From Anser cygnoides (Eukaryota > Chordata > Aves > Anseriformes > Anatidae): a stretch of DNA of 64,000 nt. Numbering within the stretch: the first letter of the stretch is position 1; every line of letters begins with the position of its first letter. The DNA lies in the NCBI RefSeq assembly GCF_040182565.1, contig NC_089886.1, positions 10,361,001-10,425,000 of the forward strand, written 5' to 3'. The position numbers were made by a program, and so were the translations under genes. The notes under the pieces are model-generated. The model did not search any database and was not told where the DNA came from. It saw only the letters and a program-made list of their open reading frames with translations. This document shows positions 24,201-37,355 of this stretch, piece after piece.

Positions 24201-26359
24201 AAGCTCAATATACTGTGAAGCAAGTCATGCTAAGTTACAGACAGTATTCCAAACCCTATTGTTCCCTTTGCTCTGAGCCATCAGATGACAGCTCGCTCCA
24301 TACCCCCCCACCCCCAATTCCCATCCCAGCTGTTGAACCGCCCACTTGCTGTCCTTATGTTCTGACTGTGACATGCACAGCAGATGCCAACGGTCCCACA
24401 TCATAAAAGATTTCAACCTATGCAGAGCCTGAGCGTTCCCTGCTCAGCTGTCACAGCCATAGTTTGTTCTGAGATGAACTATAGATTTCTTTTTCAGAAA
24501 TGCTGCATTTCACCCAGTTTCTAAAAGAGCATTCGTCACCCTCTCAGGAAGAAGCAACTGGGCTAAGACAAACCCACACTTCTTTGCACATGCATTTATC
24601 CAACTAACGTGAAATGAGGAATGCCTGACTGTATGCAAAGTCAAATTCCTCTGGAGATCAAGTATGCTTAGATCTAGCCATGAGAGTAACTAATAATATG
24701 CAAGTATTACAAACTATTTACAGGCTTAACCCAACTGCAATGAAGTCAATGGTTTAACTCTCCCTTCTTCAAAGGGAAAGGGATTTTGGTGCATACTTGC
24801 AGCACAGCTCACTGCTAGACTGGCTGATCTCCCTGAGATGAGTTTAGGAGCTGTATCCTGCACAGAAAAAACCTCCAAGCTATACCTCCTCCTTGCTGCA
24901 GCACATTCTGACAGTTCTCTGCTTCCCCCACTGTAAATGCTCTTGTTTGAAATAGAGGTATTAAACTACACGACTGGTTACACATATACACACTTCAGAA
25001 GGAACAGATGGACTGAAGATCATGAATCTTCTCTGGATCAACACAAAACATGGAGGCTCTGTCCCTATTGTGTTGTTAACCAAGCAGAAGGAGTCATACT
25101 AAAACATCCTACAAGCTCCTGCTCTCTAGACACCGCTGTAAAGAACAGCGCAAGAAATAACACTGCAGCACTGTACTTCGAGAAGATGCAGTTAAGATGC
25201 CTTTGCATCTCTGCTGCATGCATGAGCTCTTTCTACGCAAGAACAAATTTAATTCAGCAGTCAGGGCACAGGAATGGAATCCAGAACTCCTGAGCTTTGC
25301 CAACCATTTGTCCCATTTGTTCAACCATCTTGCAGAAGCCACTTAATCCAATTTTTTTTTTTTCAAGCTGGTTACCTGAAATAGGGCCTGATCCAATCAC
25401 CAGAAAGGCAAATGTGAAATTTCCAGTCCACTTCAATGGTGCCCACGGGCTCATAGGCCTCTACACATCTATATTTAGGCCTTTAAATATAGAAGCCTGG
25501 GTTTCAGAGGTTACTGAGCCCACAGCTGTCACTGATCTCAGAGGGGGGAAGAGAAGAACAAATCTCCGGTTCAAAGAGTTCCTCAGTTGCAGACTATTAC
25601 AGGCTAGGAAGGTAACATCAAGGGAAGTACTACGTGTTACAGATTCCTCCTTACACAGCTGCTGTGACCCAAACCAGACACAAGCTAGGACTACTTGCAC
25701 TTCTGGGATGACTCAGTACAGCTCTTTGTCTGTTCTTTCCCACAGACTGAAGTCCTAACGATTGCAAGTCATCACAAAAGCACTGCAGTACTCTGATAAC
25801 CGCTCTCATCCTTGCGCAGGCTTCGAAAGCTTACCAGAGAGAAGCTAAGCAAATTCTCATATAAATGAAAGACTATTCTCTGAAAGCCATCCCGCTCAGT
25901 TCTGTCCAGTTAGAGTGATACTCTGCACAGCATCCTAGTCTGATCACCAAAGATGCGGAAGGCCATTGGTTTGATACTCCACAGCATTCAAAGCACGTCG
26001 CAATGCCAGGACCTTAGTTAGGCATAGTTGGGGAGAAAACGTAACGGACATGTGGCTGGCATCATTCCACTGTCACCAGAACCAGCAAAGCAGAAGAGCA
26101 ATGTGCAGAGGTTTGGAAAGGGACAGGTCTCAGACCTGATTCATTTGTCCTATTCTTCATGTCATAGAATTTTCTTCCCCATGTCCTTTCATTTATATCA
26201 TCAGGAATTTCACTACACAGTTTTAATTAAGGAAATACAGGTTACCTTAACTTCCACATGAAACTCCTTGCTTCAGTTTGAGGACAGTGAAGGTGGAATG
26301 CATCTGCCATTTGTGCCTTGGATGAGTTCTAGAAAAAGAAAAAGATATCAAAGTTAGTA

Positions 26360-28113
26360 CTCCCATCTTACTCCCATCTTACTCCCATCTTACTCCCATC
26401 TTACTCCCATCTTACTCCCATCTTACTCCCATCTTACTCCCATCTTACTCCCATCTTACTCCCATCTTACTCCCATCTTACTCCCATCTTACTCCCATCT
26501 TACTCCCATCTTACTCCCATCTTACTCCCATCTTACTCCCATCTTACTCCCATCTTACTCCCATCTTACTCCCATCTTACTCCCATCTTACTCCCATCTT
26601 ACTCCCATCTTACTCCCATCTTACTCCCATCTTACTCCCATCTTACTCCCATCTTACTCCCATCTTACTCCCATCTTACTCCCATCTTACTCCCATCTTA
26701 CTCCCATCTTACTCCCATCTTACTCCCATCTTACTCCCATCTTACTCCCATCTTACTCCCATCTTACTCCCATCTTACTCCCATCTTACTCCCATCTTAC
26801 TCCCATCTTACTCCCATCTTACTCCCATCTTACTCCCATCTTACTCCCATCTTACTCCCATCTTACTCCCATCTTACTCCCATCTTACTCCCATCTTACT
26901 CCCATCTTACTCCCATCTTACTCCCATCTTACTCCCATCTTACTCCCATCTTACTCCCATCTTACTCCCATCTTACTCCCATCTTACTCCCATCTTACTC
27001 CCATCTTACTCCCATCTTACTCCCATCTTACTCCCATCTTACTCCCATCTTACTCCCATCTTACTCCCATCTTACTCCCATCTTACTCCCATCTTACTCC
27101 CATCTTACTCCCATCTTACTCCCATCTTACTCCCATCTTACTCCCATCTTACTCCCATCTTACTCCCATCTTACTCCCATCTTACTCCCATCTTACTCCC
27201 ATCTTACTCCCATCTTACTCCCATCTTACTCCCATCTTACTCCCATCTTACTCCCATCTTACTCCCATCTTACTCCCATCTTACTCCCATCTTACTCCCA
27301 TCTTACTCCCATCTTACTCCCATCTTACTCCCATCTTACTCCCATCTTACTCCCATCTTACTCCCATCTTACTCCCATCTTACTCCCATCTTACTCCCAT
27401 CTTACTCCCATCTTACTCCCATCTTACTCCCATCTTACTCCCATCTTACTCCCATCTTACTCCCATCTTACTCCCATCTTACTCCCATCTTACTCCCATC
27501 TTACTCCCATCTTACTCCCATCTTACTCCCATCTTACTCCCATCTTACTCCCATCTTACTCCCATCTTACTCCCATCTTACTCCCATCTTACTCCCATCT
27601 TACTCCCATCTTACTCCCATCTTACTCCCATCTTACTCCCATCTTACTCCCATCTTACTCCCATCTTACTCCCATCTTACTCCCATCTTACTCCCATCTT
27701 ACTCCCATCTTACTCCCATCTTACTCCCATCTTACTCCCATCTTACTCCCATCTTACTCCCATCTTACTCCCATCTTACTCCCATCTTACTCCCATCTTA
27801 CTCCCATCTTACTCCCATCTTACTCCCATCTTACTCCCATCTTACTCCCATCTTACTCCCATCTTACTCCCATCTTACTCCCATCTTACTCCCATCTTAC
27901 TCCCATCTTACTCCCATCTTACTCCCATCTTACTCCCATCTTACTCCCATCTTACTCCCATCTTACTCCCATCTTACTCCCATCTTACTCCCATCTTACT
28001 CCCATCTTACTCCCATCTTACTCCCATCTTACTCCCATCTTACTCCCATCTTACTCCCATCTTACTCCCATCTTACTCCCATCTTACTCCCATCTTACTC
28101 CCATCTTACTCCC
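26360..28113 (+). repeat. 11-bp minisatellite, 159 uniform copies of CTCCCATCTTA
   Basis: The unit CTCCCATCTTA begins exactly at 26360. Its phase is kept without a visible break to 28108: 1749 bases, or 159 x 11, followed by a five-base partial unit. The line-by-line register repeats as expected every 660 bases, so no indel or substitution was found by eye. TACTCCC occurs at both edges, consistent with replication slippage or unequal exchange seeded from a single copy. Pyrimidines dominate the + strand (9 of 11 bases). Each unit holds CCATCTT, a match to the YY1 core CCATNTT. All three + frames are open through the array; on the - strand TAA stops every 33 bases in each frame. No transcript is implied. 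Confidence 0.98.
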
Positions 28114-31100
28114 TCCTGCATTTGGGCTCATTACAGTCTTCAAGCTCAGTTTCAGCCCTCTTCCTCATTTCTGGATCTGCTGCCCAACTTCAGCAGCAAA
28201 ATAGAGTCCTGAATGTCTGCCTGGTACTCTTCAACAGCTGCTTGTCAGACAGCTTAACTGCCATGGACCTCTCCTTGGATCCTCATGCTTACACTCTCAG
28301 ACATACATTCAAAACAATTTACAGGCATCACTCCTGGAGTGGACCATGGAATTGTAATTATGGTAAGTAGAAATCACACCAGTAAGATATGTAAGCATTA
28401 CACAGAGGGCACAGCCCCAAAACTTGTCAGAGAACCATTCCAGCATTATTTGTGCATCCAAGTCTGGAAAACAAGATTGCAATTTACTCCCATGTTTATT
28501 CTCCTTCGCCTGCATACCTCAAGCACTAACACAGATTTTGGTTGATGTGTGTTCTATCTAAAATAGGAATAGGCAGCATTTTGCAAGTAATACATGACAT
28601 ACAAATATCATAGCAACAATAATAATGCCAGTTCATAAGACTGTATCGCCCTATGTACGGTGCAATTCTATAGGAACTCTTGTATCTGAGTTTAGATAGA
28701 TCTGTCTTCAGGAGGACACTGGGCACAGCAAGTCCTCATCGCAACAACACATTTTACTTCTGACACTTTAGGAAGAAGTCATCCAGAATCTTATTAGAAA
28801 AAATAGCAACATGTTCCCTCCTGAGAGGGAATCTGGAAGTCGATGAACTTGGAAGATGAAGATTTAACTACTTTTTCTGAACTGTTTCCTCTGTTCTACC
28901 CCATGTCATTTCCACAGCCAATGCATCCACAACAGCTAAATGACAGCAGCCCTGGTGGTACCGCATGACTTCTGGAGAGGGCTCCAAGGGGCTGAGAAAA
29001 CTGCAGCAGCTCCTGCCTGAGTCTGCCGGCACCTGGCAGAGCACAACAGCAGCCAGCTTTGACCGACCACACAAGACAGGCAGCAGGCCAACTGCCTCCT
29101 GGCTGCGTTCACATCCCTGAGCCATCCCATTCTCTGCTAGCAGGGGCAAAGCCTGCAATTCTGCTCCCCGGCTTAAGGGAAGAGGATGCCACCACAGGGA
29201 ACAGAGGGCAGGGCAGCAAATCAGACCACTTGCCCATCTGGAACACGACCTCTGGATAGTGGAAGATGGACTTCAGCAATTTCACCTTGTCTGATGTAAC
29301 CCTGCCTTCCAGCCAGGATGAAAGGAACGACCTTGTGATAGGATTGGCTTTGTGATAGGCAGATTAGATTTCATCCTGACCTAGTTCTACTGAAGCAGCA
29401 AAAAAAAATCATGAATGAAACAATGATTGATGTTCCATTATTGTACAAGAACTTTGATTGTCAGCTGTTCTGCCCTTTAGTTAAACACACCTTGGACATT
29501 AGGCCAAGGTGACCACCCGATTATTTTCATTTACAAACAAGTGTCAATCACACAATACAAACAATCATCTGTATCACCATCTTCCAGCTCTTCTCATGTA
29601 TTTCTCCCTCCCCTAATAGCCAGGCTAGGGAAAGACATATATAAACAAAAGCCTGAGGGGAGGGAGACGACCAGCAGCTCTCAAGGGCAGAGTGGAAGTC
29701 TGGACTTGTAAAAAATACTTGGGCAACAGTCCAAACAAATGGCCCAATTTTAGAACAACTAAACAAAGGAGAGCAGGATCTTGTCCTGCATCAGGCTTTC
29801 GAGGAGAGTAAGAACACACAGAACTGTGGTCCCAAAGCATTCAGTATTGGAGGGTGCGAAGAAGGGCCTCCTCCAAGAAATTTGGGAGTTCTGCCCAAGA
29901 ATCCACTTGGAGATGAAAGCAGAAAGTTAAGATACACATCAGTAAATGCCAGCTTATTTTTAAACCTGTTCTACAATAACTAAAAGCTGAAATGCACCCA
30001 GCAGGCACAGGTGGCTCTGGGGCTTGTCACCGGCTGTGACTGTCTTGATGCATTGTTTCATTCCCACCACCAAGCTAGAAGATACACTTCCTTTATATAT
30101 GTATATGTAGAGGCTTAGTGCTCCACTCCAAGAAAGCCCCCTCGCCACGATCAGTAGATGTTCTAACCCCTGAGCTGGGCAGGGGAGAGAAGGGCCATAC
30201 CCAACCACGGCTGTTAGTTCTCATTTTCTGGTAACGTGTGCTCAAAATACCGAGCCATTAACTTCCTTGGGTATTTATTTTTCCCTTAGGAGAATTATCT
30301 GGTTCTGTGAGCCCTATTCATTTTAGATTCAAGTTCCAGATTGTGCAATTTCCCTGACACACCTCCTTTTATAAACCAGAAAGGAGCTGAACACTGCGAG
30401 AACTACAGACACCGGTTTTCTTGTCTGCTCCTTGCAATCTCCTCAGCTGAGAACATAACTGATACTCTTTGCTAATTGTTTTTATACAACCAACTCAATA
30501 TAGATCTATAAAACATTCACAGGCAAATGATGGGACCGTTAGTGCTACACAGCCAACTGCAGCCAGGCACTAGGGAGTAACATACAGTCTGAGTTCACCC
30601 ATCACCTCAAGTCTTTTACTCCTTCACCTCCTCTAGCACTAGCGGCGCATGCAGAGCTCTCGGCGGCTGTCACACATGGCACATCACCACAGACCCATTT
30701 TGAAAGAATGTGGTGTTCCTGAAGCATGGACAGCACACAATTCCCCTGCACCATGAAATTCCAGGATCCTGGCCAGTCCCAAGGGTTTATTTTCCCTATG
30801 AACACACACACCCCTTCAACACCAAGCAGTTTTCTTGACCAGGAGATGGACACAGTGAAGCTGTTCCTTGCATGTGGTCCAACAAGTTGAAGAATACGCT
30901 GGGGCAAGAATCCTGGGAGTGTCCTTTTCTCCTACTCTGACCGACATCCAGCCCATTGACACATCGCCCTTCCTGACAAAGGCAGGAAAATGGCCACATG
31001 GCAGAGAATACCAGGAGGGGAGAACATTTTCAGGGAGAGTTCTGCAAGCAGAGGGTCTCCCATGAGGCAGATGGAAAGGTATCAGAAGCCTTCTCTGTCC

Positions 31101-31152
31101 CATCAGTATGCCACGGCATGGACTGACTGCAGTGTCCTGAGAAGATTTAGAT

Positions 31153-31222
31153 CTGATCTACACTGCCAGATCTCATTGATATCAGAACTGATCTACACTG
31201 CCAGATCTCATTGATATCAGAA
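31153..31222 (+). repeat. Perfect 35-bp tandem duplication
   Basis: Two identical 35-base copies (31153-31187 and 31188-31222) start CTGATCTACACTGCC and contain AGATCT and GATATC palindromes. The next three bases (CTG) begin a third copy that does not continue. This is a recent local duplication. Confidence 0.95.
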
Positions 31223-32930
31223 CTGCACATACAATAAATATGAAGTATTTTATTGCTATGTCACAACAGCAGCAGCCTCTTTTCTGTATTTATGCCTGCA
31301 AAATGTTGCCCCATGGGATAAGACAGGACCTCTGTACAATCCAGGCAATGGTGACAAGCCTCCTTTAAACACACTCATATGTATTTTTAGGAATAAGACC
31401 AAGTAGCCAACGAAACTTCCTCCTTGTTAAAAACTAAAATAAAAATGTTAGAGTGTCTGATGGGCTGGGAGCGAAGAAAAAACTGAAGTGTTGATCAGCT
31501 CAACAGCTGGAAAAATGACTGCTGGTCCAAATAAAGTTTAAAAAATCCTGTTAATATTTTAAAGACCGTGTGGCTGGAAAAAAAAAGAAGCAACTTTTTC
31601 GTCACTGTTAGGGATTTATAGCTGCTGGAGAGTCAGGTTTCCATAAACTCTATCTACTGTTTAATGCCACTAAGAGCCTGGAAAATTAACTTCTTAAATA
31701 TTTAGCATTTATAGGTACTTACTCACTGGAAACCCAACAAATTTGTAAAGGAGATATGATAGCTACAGCAGGGATCTTATTCATTTCAACGTAGGATGTT
31801 TGAGGAGGGTGGGGGGGTGGGGGAACAACTTGTTTCTCTTTGAAAAGAGAAAAGCACTCTTGTCCTTGACCCCAGATAGCTTCTGTTGTTACCACCAGAC
31901 AAGAGCAGGCTGCAAGACAAAGTGGAGGAGACCTAGGAAACTGTTAGTGCTGCTTCAGCCCTGACTGCCCTCACAACATGTAAGTATGTCAGGATGCTTT
32001 CATGCATCTCCTCCTTCCAAGCGTGCAGCCTAAGGGACAAAGCAGGCCTGGTTTTCCCCAACATCTTCCCTTTCCAGATGAAGCCAAGGGAAGCTGCAGA
32101 TGCTCTGAGCACTTAAAGGGAGGTCCATGAAATCAGAGGGCACTTCTGAAAAGGACTTCTATTTCTCTGCACATTCTCACAGCAGCAGGTAAGATTTCTA
32201 GAGTATTTGGTTTAGAATTTTAAGTCATCTTAAGCAAAGCTAAATGTCACCTAATAAATTACCAAAACCTTCTCAATTCCAGGGTCAACAGTCAGAACAA
32301 ACTAGAATCAAAACCTCCATTGCCAGCACAACTCATCCTTCATTTCTTCAGAGCAGCGTAGCAAAGTTCTAACTTCGCTGTTCAGGTTTGTCTGCCTTGT
32401 TAGAAGTGATAACCTGCTGATCTGTTCTTCTGTTCATCCAGAAATGAATAAAAGTAGTCTGATGAACCCCCTACTTCTTCATTTCTCAAAGAAATGAAGG
32501 ACTACTACAGACAAAGCATTCTTCCTGAAATACTGCAGCCTGCAGTTAGAGCTATCTACTACTTTTCTTGGCCAGCATTTTACTCTGGTCAGAGAATCCA
32601 AGCAAAGGAGTGGTCAGAAAATAAATAGCACAGCTCTTTTTCCCTGTGTCACTTGTGAAAGATTTATCATGATGATGACAATGCTAAAGCAAGAAAGGAG
32701 GCAGGCTGTTGCTCAGACACCATAGTGTTTGCAGAACTGGCAATTGTAAAAAAATTCATTTTCTTCACTTTTGAAATGAGCAAATTTATTCTGGGCTCCA
32801 CACTGCAAAAATGAATGAAAGGAGAGGGAAGACAGATGCCAACTTTGCATGGGTCATTTCCAGATTCCAGCCTCCATTTAACATTGCTTTGCCTTTGATC
32901 CTCATATAAGTTCAAAAGTACATGTTTACA

Positions 32931-32939
32931 TCAAGGTCA
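32931..32939 (+). promoter_or_regulatory. TCAAGGTCA ERR/NR5A-type site
   Basis: An exact TCAAGGTCA, the extended half-site bound by ERR and NR5A receptors. It is a single 9-base match in intergenic DNA, so function is speculative. Confidence 0.3.
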
Positions 32940-34302
32940 TTACAGCTGACTCAATAATTTGGCAAGACAAAATGTTTAAAAGAAAATAAGTGGTTAAAGT
33001 AACTATTGAGGCTGTAGGGTTTTGTTATCAGTTTATGTCATGCCATAAAACAGAAAATGACCTTAAATATTGAAGGAAAAGACATGAATAAGAGATAAAA
33101 CATAGCCAAGAACACCAGGATTCTGGATAACAATTTACAGCAGCAAATACTCTTGAACTGTTTAACTTTTACATGGGTTCCGAGCAGGAGAAAGTCTAAC
33201 TCCACAGCAGGCAGACTTTAACCCTAGGAAAAAAAAACTTTTCAAAACCATGAGGCTCTTTCATCATCCCTTGCCAGAGGATTTTTTCAGGTCTTTTCTG
33301 TGTGAATTATGAAAAGTCTGAGGATTGCTCTTTCCACTCCCCTTCACTTGAACTTTGCAGGCTATCTCATGGGCATAAGTCTTCCAGTTTTGCTTGAAAA
33401 TGATGAGCATCCTGTAGCAGCTTCCTTTCTACAGGATTATTAAGCTCCATGAGCTAGAGAATATACACATACATTGCCCCTCACACACCCACTGATGTTT
33501 AAGTAACCTGCCCTCAATGGCAGCGTTAGACCCTGACAGGGAACAGTGACCATGTCTAATGCATGGTGGTCAGTGGCAGAGCCTCTGAGTTCACCTTGCA
33601 GAAGAATAACAGGGATAGCAAAACCAAGAGAAATCAGGCTTATGTCATCCTGGAGGAGGGAAACTGTGGGCTGCAGGCTGTTGATAGCTTATATCCCACA
33701 GGCACCACATTACAAGGCAGCCAGAGCTTGGATTGCCCCACATCCAGCATCCCTGCAGCTCAGAAGCCGAGGTCCTGGTTAGGAAGGACCTTAGAGCCCC
33801 CTTCTCTGCTTGACATCAGCCAGTGGCCAAGCAAGAGCAAAGAGATGCCTGGTGGTAGCAGTCCTTTCACCAGGTAGCTTCAACGCTGGAACATCACAAG
33901 CGGTAATAAAGATGTGTATTTTTCCAGTTTCAAAGCACTGCACAGCTCTGTAGGCTAAAGAGATGAGGTCTCCTGTAAGCGTAGTCACCTTGTGGGGCAC
34001 CTGCTTTGCTATGGGGGCAGACCCTGACTCATTTCAGTGCAATGCAGCACTACTTGCATTGTACTGGCAATTTGTACGATGTGACCGCATGCACACGTGC
34101 TCCTTCACCATGGGAAGGAAAAAAAATACAATCCCTGCTCTTAATTCTGAACAGATTTCCAAAAGCTGGGGAAAGTGAAAATAGAGGGCAGGTTTGAAAG
34201 CTGGCAGAACAATTCAGTGATTCATCAGAAACAAAAACTGCCACAAGAAAGGAACTTTCTCCAGTAAATATCTGTTTCTCCAAAACCCCAGCCAAGGTGA
34301 TG

Positions 34303-34345
34303 ATTTTAGAGGTCTTTTCCAACTTAAATGATTCTATGATATTAA
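34303..34345 (+). mobile_element. CR1 LINE terminal remnant
   Basis: AGAGGTCTTTTCCAACTTAAATGATTCTATGAT matches the last ~35 bases of a CR1 element in + orientation, with the 3' octamer partly preserved. Nothing further 5' is recognisable. Confidence 0.8.
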
Positions 34346-37084
34346 AAAAATATCTCCAGCTCCAGATTTAACCTAGGCTTATGACCCTACTGCAATATAG
34401 TCTAAACGCTTCCCACCTCCCATCTTGCAAGGCATATTCCTCCCACAGTCCCCATCCCTCCACAGGCTTTAACACTCCCTTAAGCCAGAAAACAACGAGC
34501 CCAGGGCAAACTCCCCCCATGCACCATGCTGGAGCCCCATCCCAAGCCTCTCCCCACTGCAGGGGGTGACTTGCCTCCCGCTGATGCTCAGAGCTGAACC
34601 TCACTGCCCTGGATGAGGCCCCAGCCCTTCCTACTCCTACAGCCACAGCCCATGACTCAGCCCAGCTTCAACCTCCACCACATGGGCGTCTTCCCTCTTC
34701 CACTGTGTGCTTGTCACCGAAACAATGACACTTCCAGGAAGTTTCCCTTCCAGCTTCAGAACTTCCTAGAATTGATTAAGAAAAGGCTCACTGGTCACAA
34801 TAAGCTCCTAATTAATTGCTGTTGTGTGTATCAGAGTGCTTAAATATGACAGGGAACCACCAACTACCAACACAAATCCCCTCTTACCAACTCTTGAGCC
34901 GTTGCTGAGAAGAGTCACATTACCTCAGGCCATGCTCACCCACTATCTCATACCATCACATTTGCCCACCTGATTTGCCACTAACTCCTCTGTTTTGAAG
35001 CCTACCCACCTGCTTCATGGGCTCCAACAATATAAATTCCATTGCCTATTTCTATTAAACCCATCAAACCGTACTTCCCATTAGACAGGAGTCCCCCCTC
35101 CTCACAGGGCCTCGCAGGCCAGATTCCTGCAGTTCCCCCCACCTCTGCATCTGTGCAGAAGACAACGCTCGAGAGGAGAAAAGCAGCCACCAGACCACAA
35201 GACGTGGCAGGGGAGCAGCCTGCAAAGAGTGTGGCCACCCTGGCAGCACCTACAGAAACTGCTCTTAGGTGGAGATTTAAAGTCAGCCAGGTCTTGTGTC
35301 ATCTTTCATCAGTCTTCTTGGCTTCCCTCTCTCTGAACAAATGACGAATATGACCTTCTTTGTTTGAGTTCTTGTGATGAAGGACTGTTTGCACAAGGCT
35401 CTTTATTTATTTTTTTCCTGCGGCTTGTTGACTTTTATAAGACATTCATAAATTTGTTCTGAGTGCCAGTGAGATGCTTAATGGTGTTAAAGGGAAGGTA
35501 TTAAGGATAGTCGACTCATGTTAGAACAAGCCACTTGAAAGTAGCTATAAATATTTGTCTGGATTTCATTATGCTAACAAACAGCTTTTCTTTTTCTGCC
35601 CCCACCCCTCCACCCCCCTTAAAGAGTTGATTTCATAAACAGAAGAATTTTTACGTTAATATGAAAGCGTTCGTCTGGGTTTGTTTTTTTAATAGAAACT
35701 TTCCTATCGGGGACATTCGAGTCCTTGTATTCTGCCTGCATGAAATCAGCTCCCTTTTCAGGAAAACCTTGGCAGCTTAAGACCTCCAGGGTGAGCTCAT
35801 GTTCTTCCACGCTCCCTCAGACTCATCTCTACTCTTTCATTGCTCTGGCACCAGGTTTAGGCTAGACTAAGGGACGGCAGTGTCCTAGAATAAAGCCAGT
35901 AGCTACACATTCTTCCTTATCCTGCTCATATGCACACTGCTGGAGGTTTCTGGATTCCTTCAGGACTGTAGCTACCGGTCACGTATTTTGGGAACTCCAC
36001 CCTCTGGTCACATTGCTCTAAGGTCACACCGACACAGAAAGATGCAGAATATTTTGATCTTACTTGGTACCCAAGTCCCTCTCTTTGGGAAGCATTACCA
36101 GTAACTGGGGCCTACCGCTCGTGTGGTCATCCACCAGGGCCCCAGCAGAGACAGCTTCTGCAGGAGGATAGGCCAAAGCTACTTCTTGGAATCAGCAGGC
36201 GTCAAAGAGGAGGACTTTTCCCTGCCTCTGGCTTTGGACAGGCTGAGCCCTTTTCTTCCCAGAACAGTCTCTGCAGGCATTTCAGCGCGGAAAGCCCCAG
36301 AATTGTGTCAGGATGCAGTGGTCTGAGAACCTCCAAACAGCCCCAGCTGGGGCTCAGCCGGCAGGAGAGGAAAGGACAAGGGGTGCCCAGAGCAGCCAGG
36401 TGGGCTGCAGAGGAAGCCCCCTGCTTAGGACAGGGATTAGGGAGCCAAGAAGAGTAGCAGGGCTGGGAGGTGCAGGGGTGTTGAAGAAGGGATTGATTTA
36501 TTTTTTTTTAAGCTGTAGTGAGAATGAGGAGTTGTGAATACATATTTTAACTAATTTTCTTGGTGATTTCACCAACTATAGCTCACTACAGCAGTCCAGA
36601 AAGTACCTGCAAGGAAATCTTGAACACTCCACTCTCACAATGCTGAGAGCAAGTTTTACCCTAGGAAGTACTACCAGCTTTGGTCCAAGCTAGCAAATCC
36701 ACTAACATTCTCAGCTTAAAATTACTTCTAAAAATACTCAAACCTAACATCCCCTAGAGGAATTTTCCAGACAGCAGGAAAAATGTAGAGAAAAATAAGC
36801 TTCCTAGTGTCTAAGGTGTCTCTATTTTTTTCTGGATCTCTTTGGATTTTCTGGATATACACACAGCTACATCCCAGTTCTCTCCCTTATAACACCATGT
36901 TGCAAACCTCCAGCATGGTAAGAGCTAAGACCTGGCAGATGGTCCAGGCCAGCAGAGATAACAGTAAGCACACCACGCAGATAAGGCACCTGCCTGGGGG
37001 AGGATGCAGACTTACCTGCCAACATGCAGCTCACTGTTCCTTTTGTTCTCCTTCCCCACTTTTTTTTTAAAAAACACGTGTACA

Positions 37085-37355
37085 TCATTCAATTAAGTTT
37101 TCCAGTCAATGAAAATGTTAATTGCCATGCTTTGAAACATTCTGTACCCCGGTAGAATTAAATGGCAAACCAGCCGTTCTGATGATATCGTGGTGAATGA
37201 TTTATCCAGTGATATAGTGCATTCCTACAGTGTGCTTAAGCAATAAGGCACACCGGGGAGAACATCTGAGTTATTACTTTGCCTCTGGTGTGAGCTACAG
37301 TCAAAGGTTAATGACCTTGAGCACCCAAGAAGTTCAATTAATGTCTTGAAATGGA
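37085..37355. promoter_or_regulatory. Candidate conserved non-coding element around an IR1 site
   Basis: This AT-rich but complex stretch has several TTAAT/ATTAA homeodomain-like words, GATGATATCG, and the IR1 nuclear-receptor element near its right end. No repeat family is recognised. Confidence 0.3.
37305..37320. promoter_or_regulatory. Nuclear-receptor-type inverted half-sites
   Basis: AGGTTA-A-TGACCT (37305-37317) is an inverted repeat of nuclear receptor half-sites with one spacer base (IR1), one mismatch from perfect. Its right half extends to TGACCTTGA (37312-37320), exactly the reverse complement of TCAAGGTCA, the ERR/NR5A monomer site. It lies in a segment that looks conserved (37085-37355). 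Occupancy is unknown. Confidence 0.4.

Larger units (their letters stand above)
19933..26359. other. Intergenic, no gene seen
   Basis: Contains the 24-bp duplication and the MIR-type relic. Nothing coding is recognised up to the minisatellite. Confidence 0.6.
28114..34302. other. Intergenic, no gene seen
   Basis: Unique-looking DNA right of the minisatellite. Holds the 35-bp duplication and one ERR-type site. Several short frames near 28868-29259 and 30602-31214 overlap on both strands and resemble nothing known. Confidence 0.6.

Noticed and set aside
34381..34843. Ser/Pro-rich + strand frames
   Set aside because: No family resemblance; C-rich composition explains the residues and no splice signals frame them.
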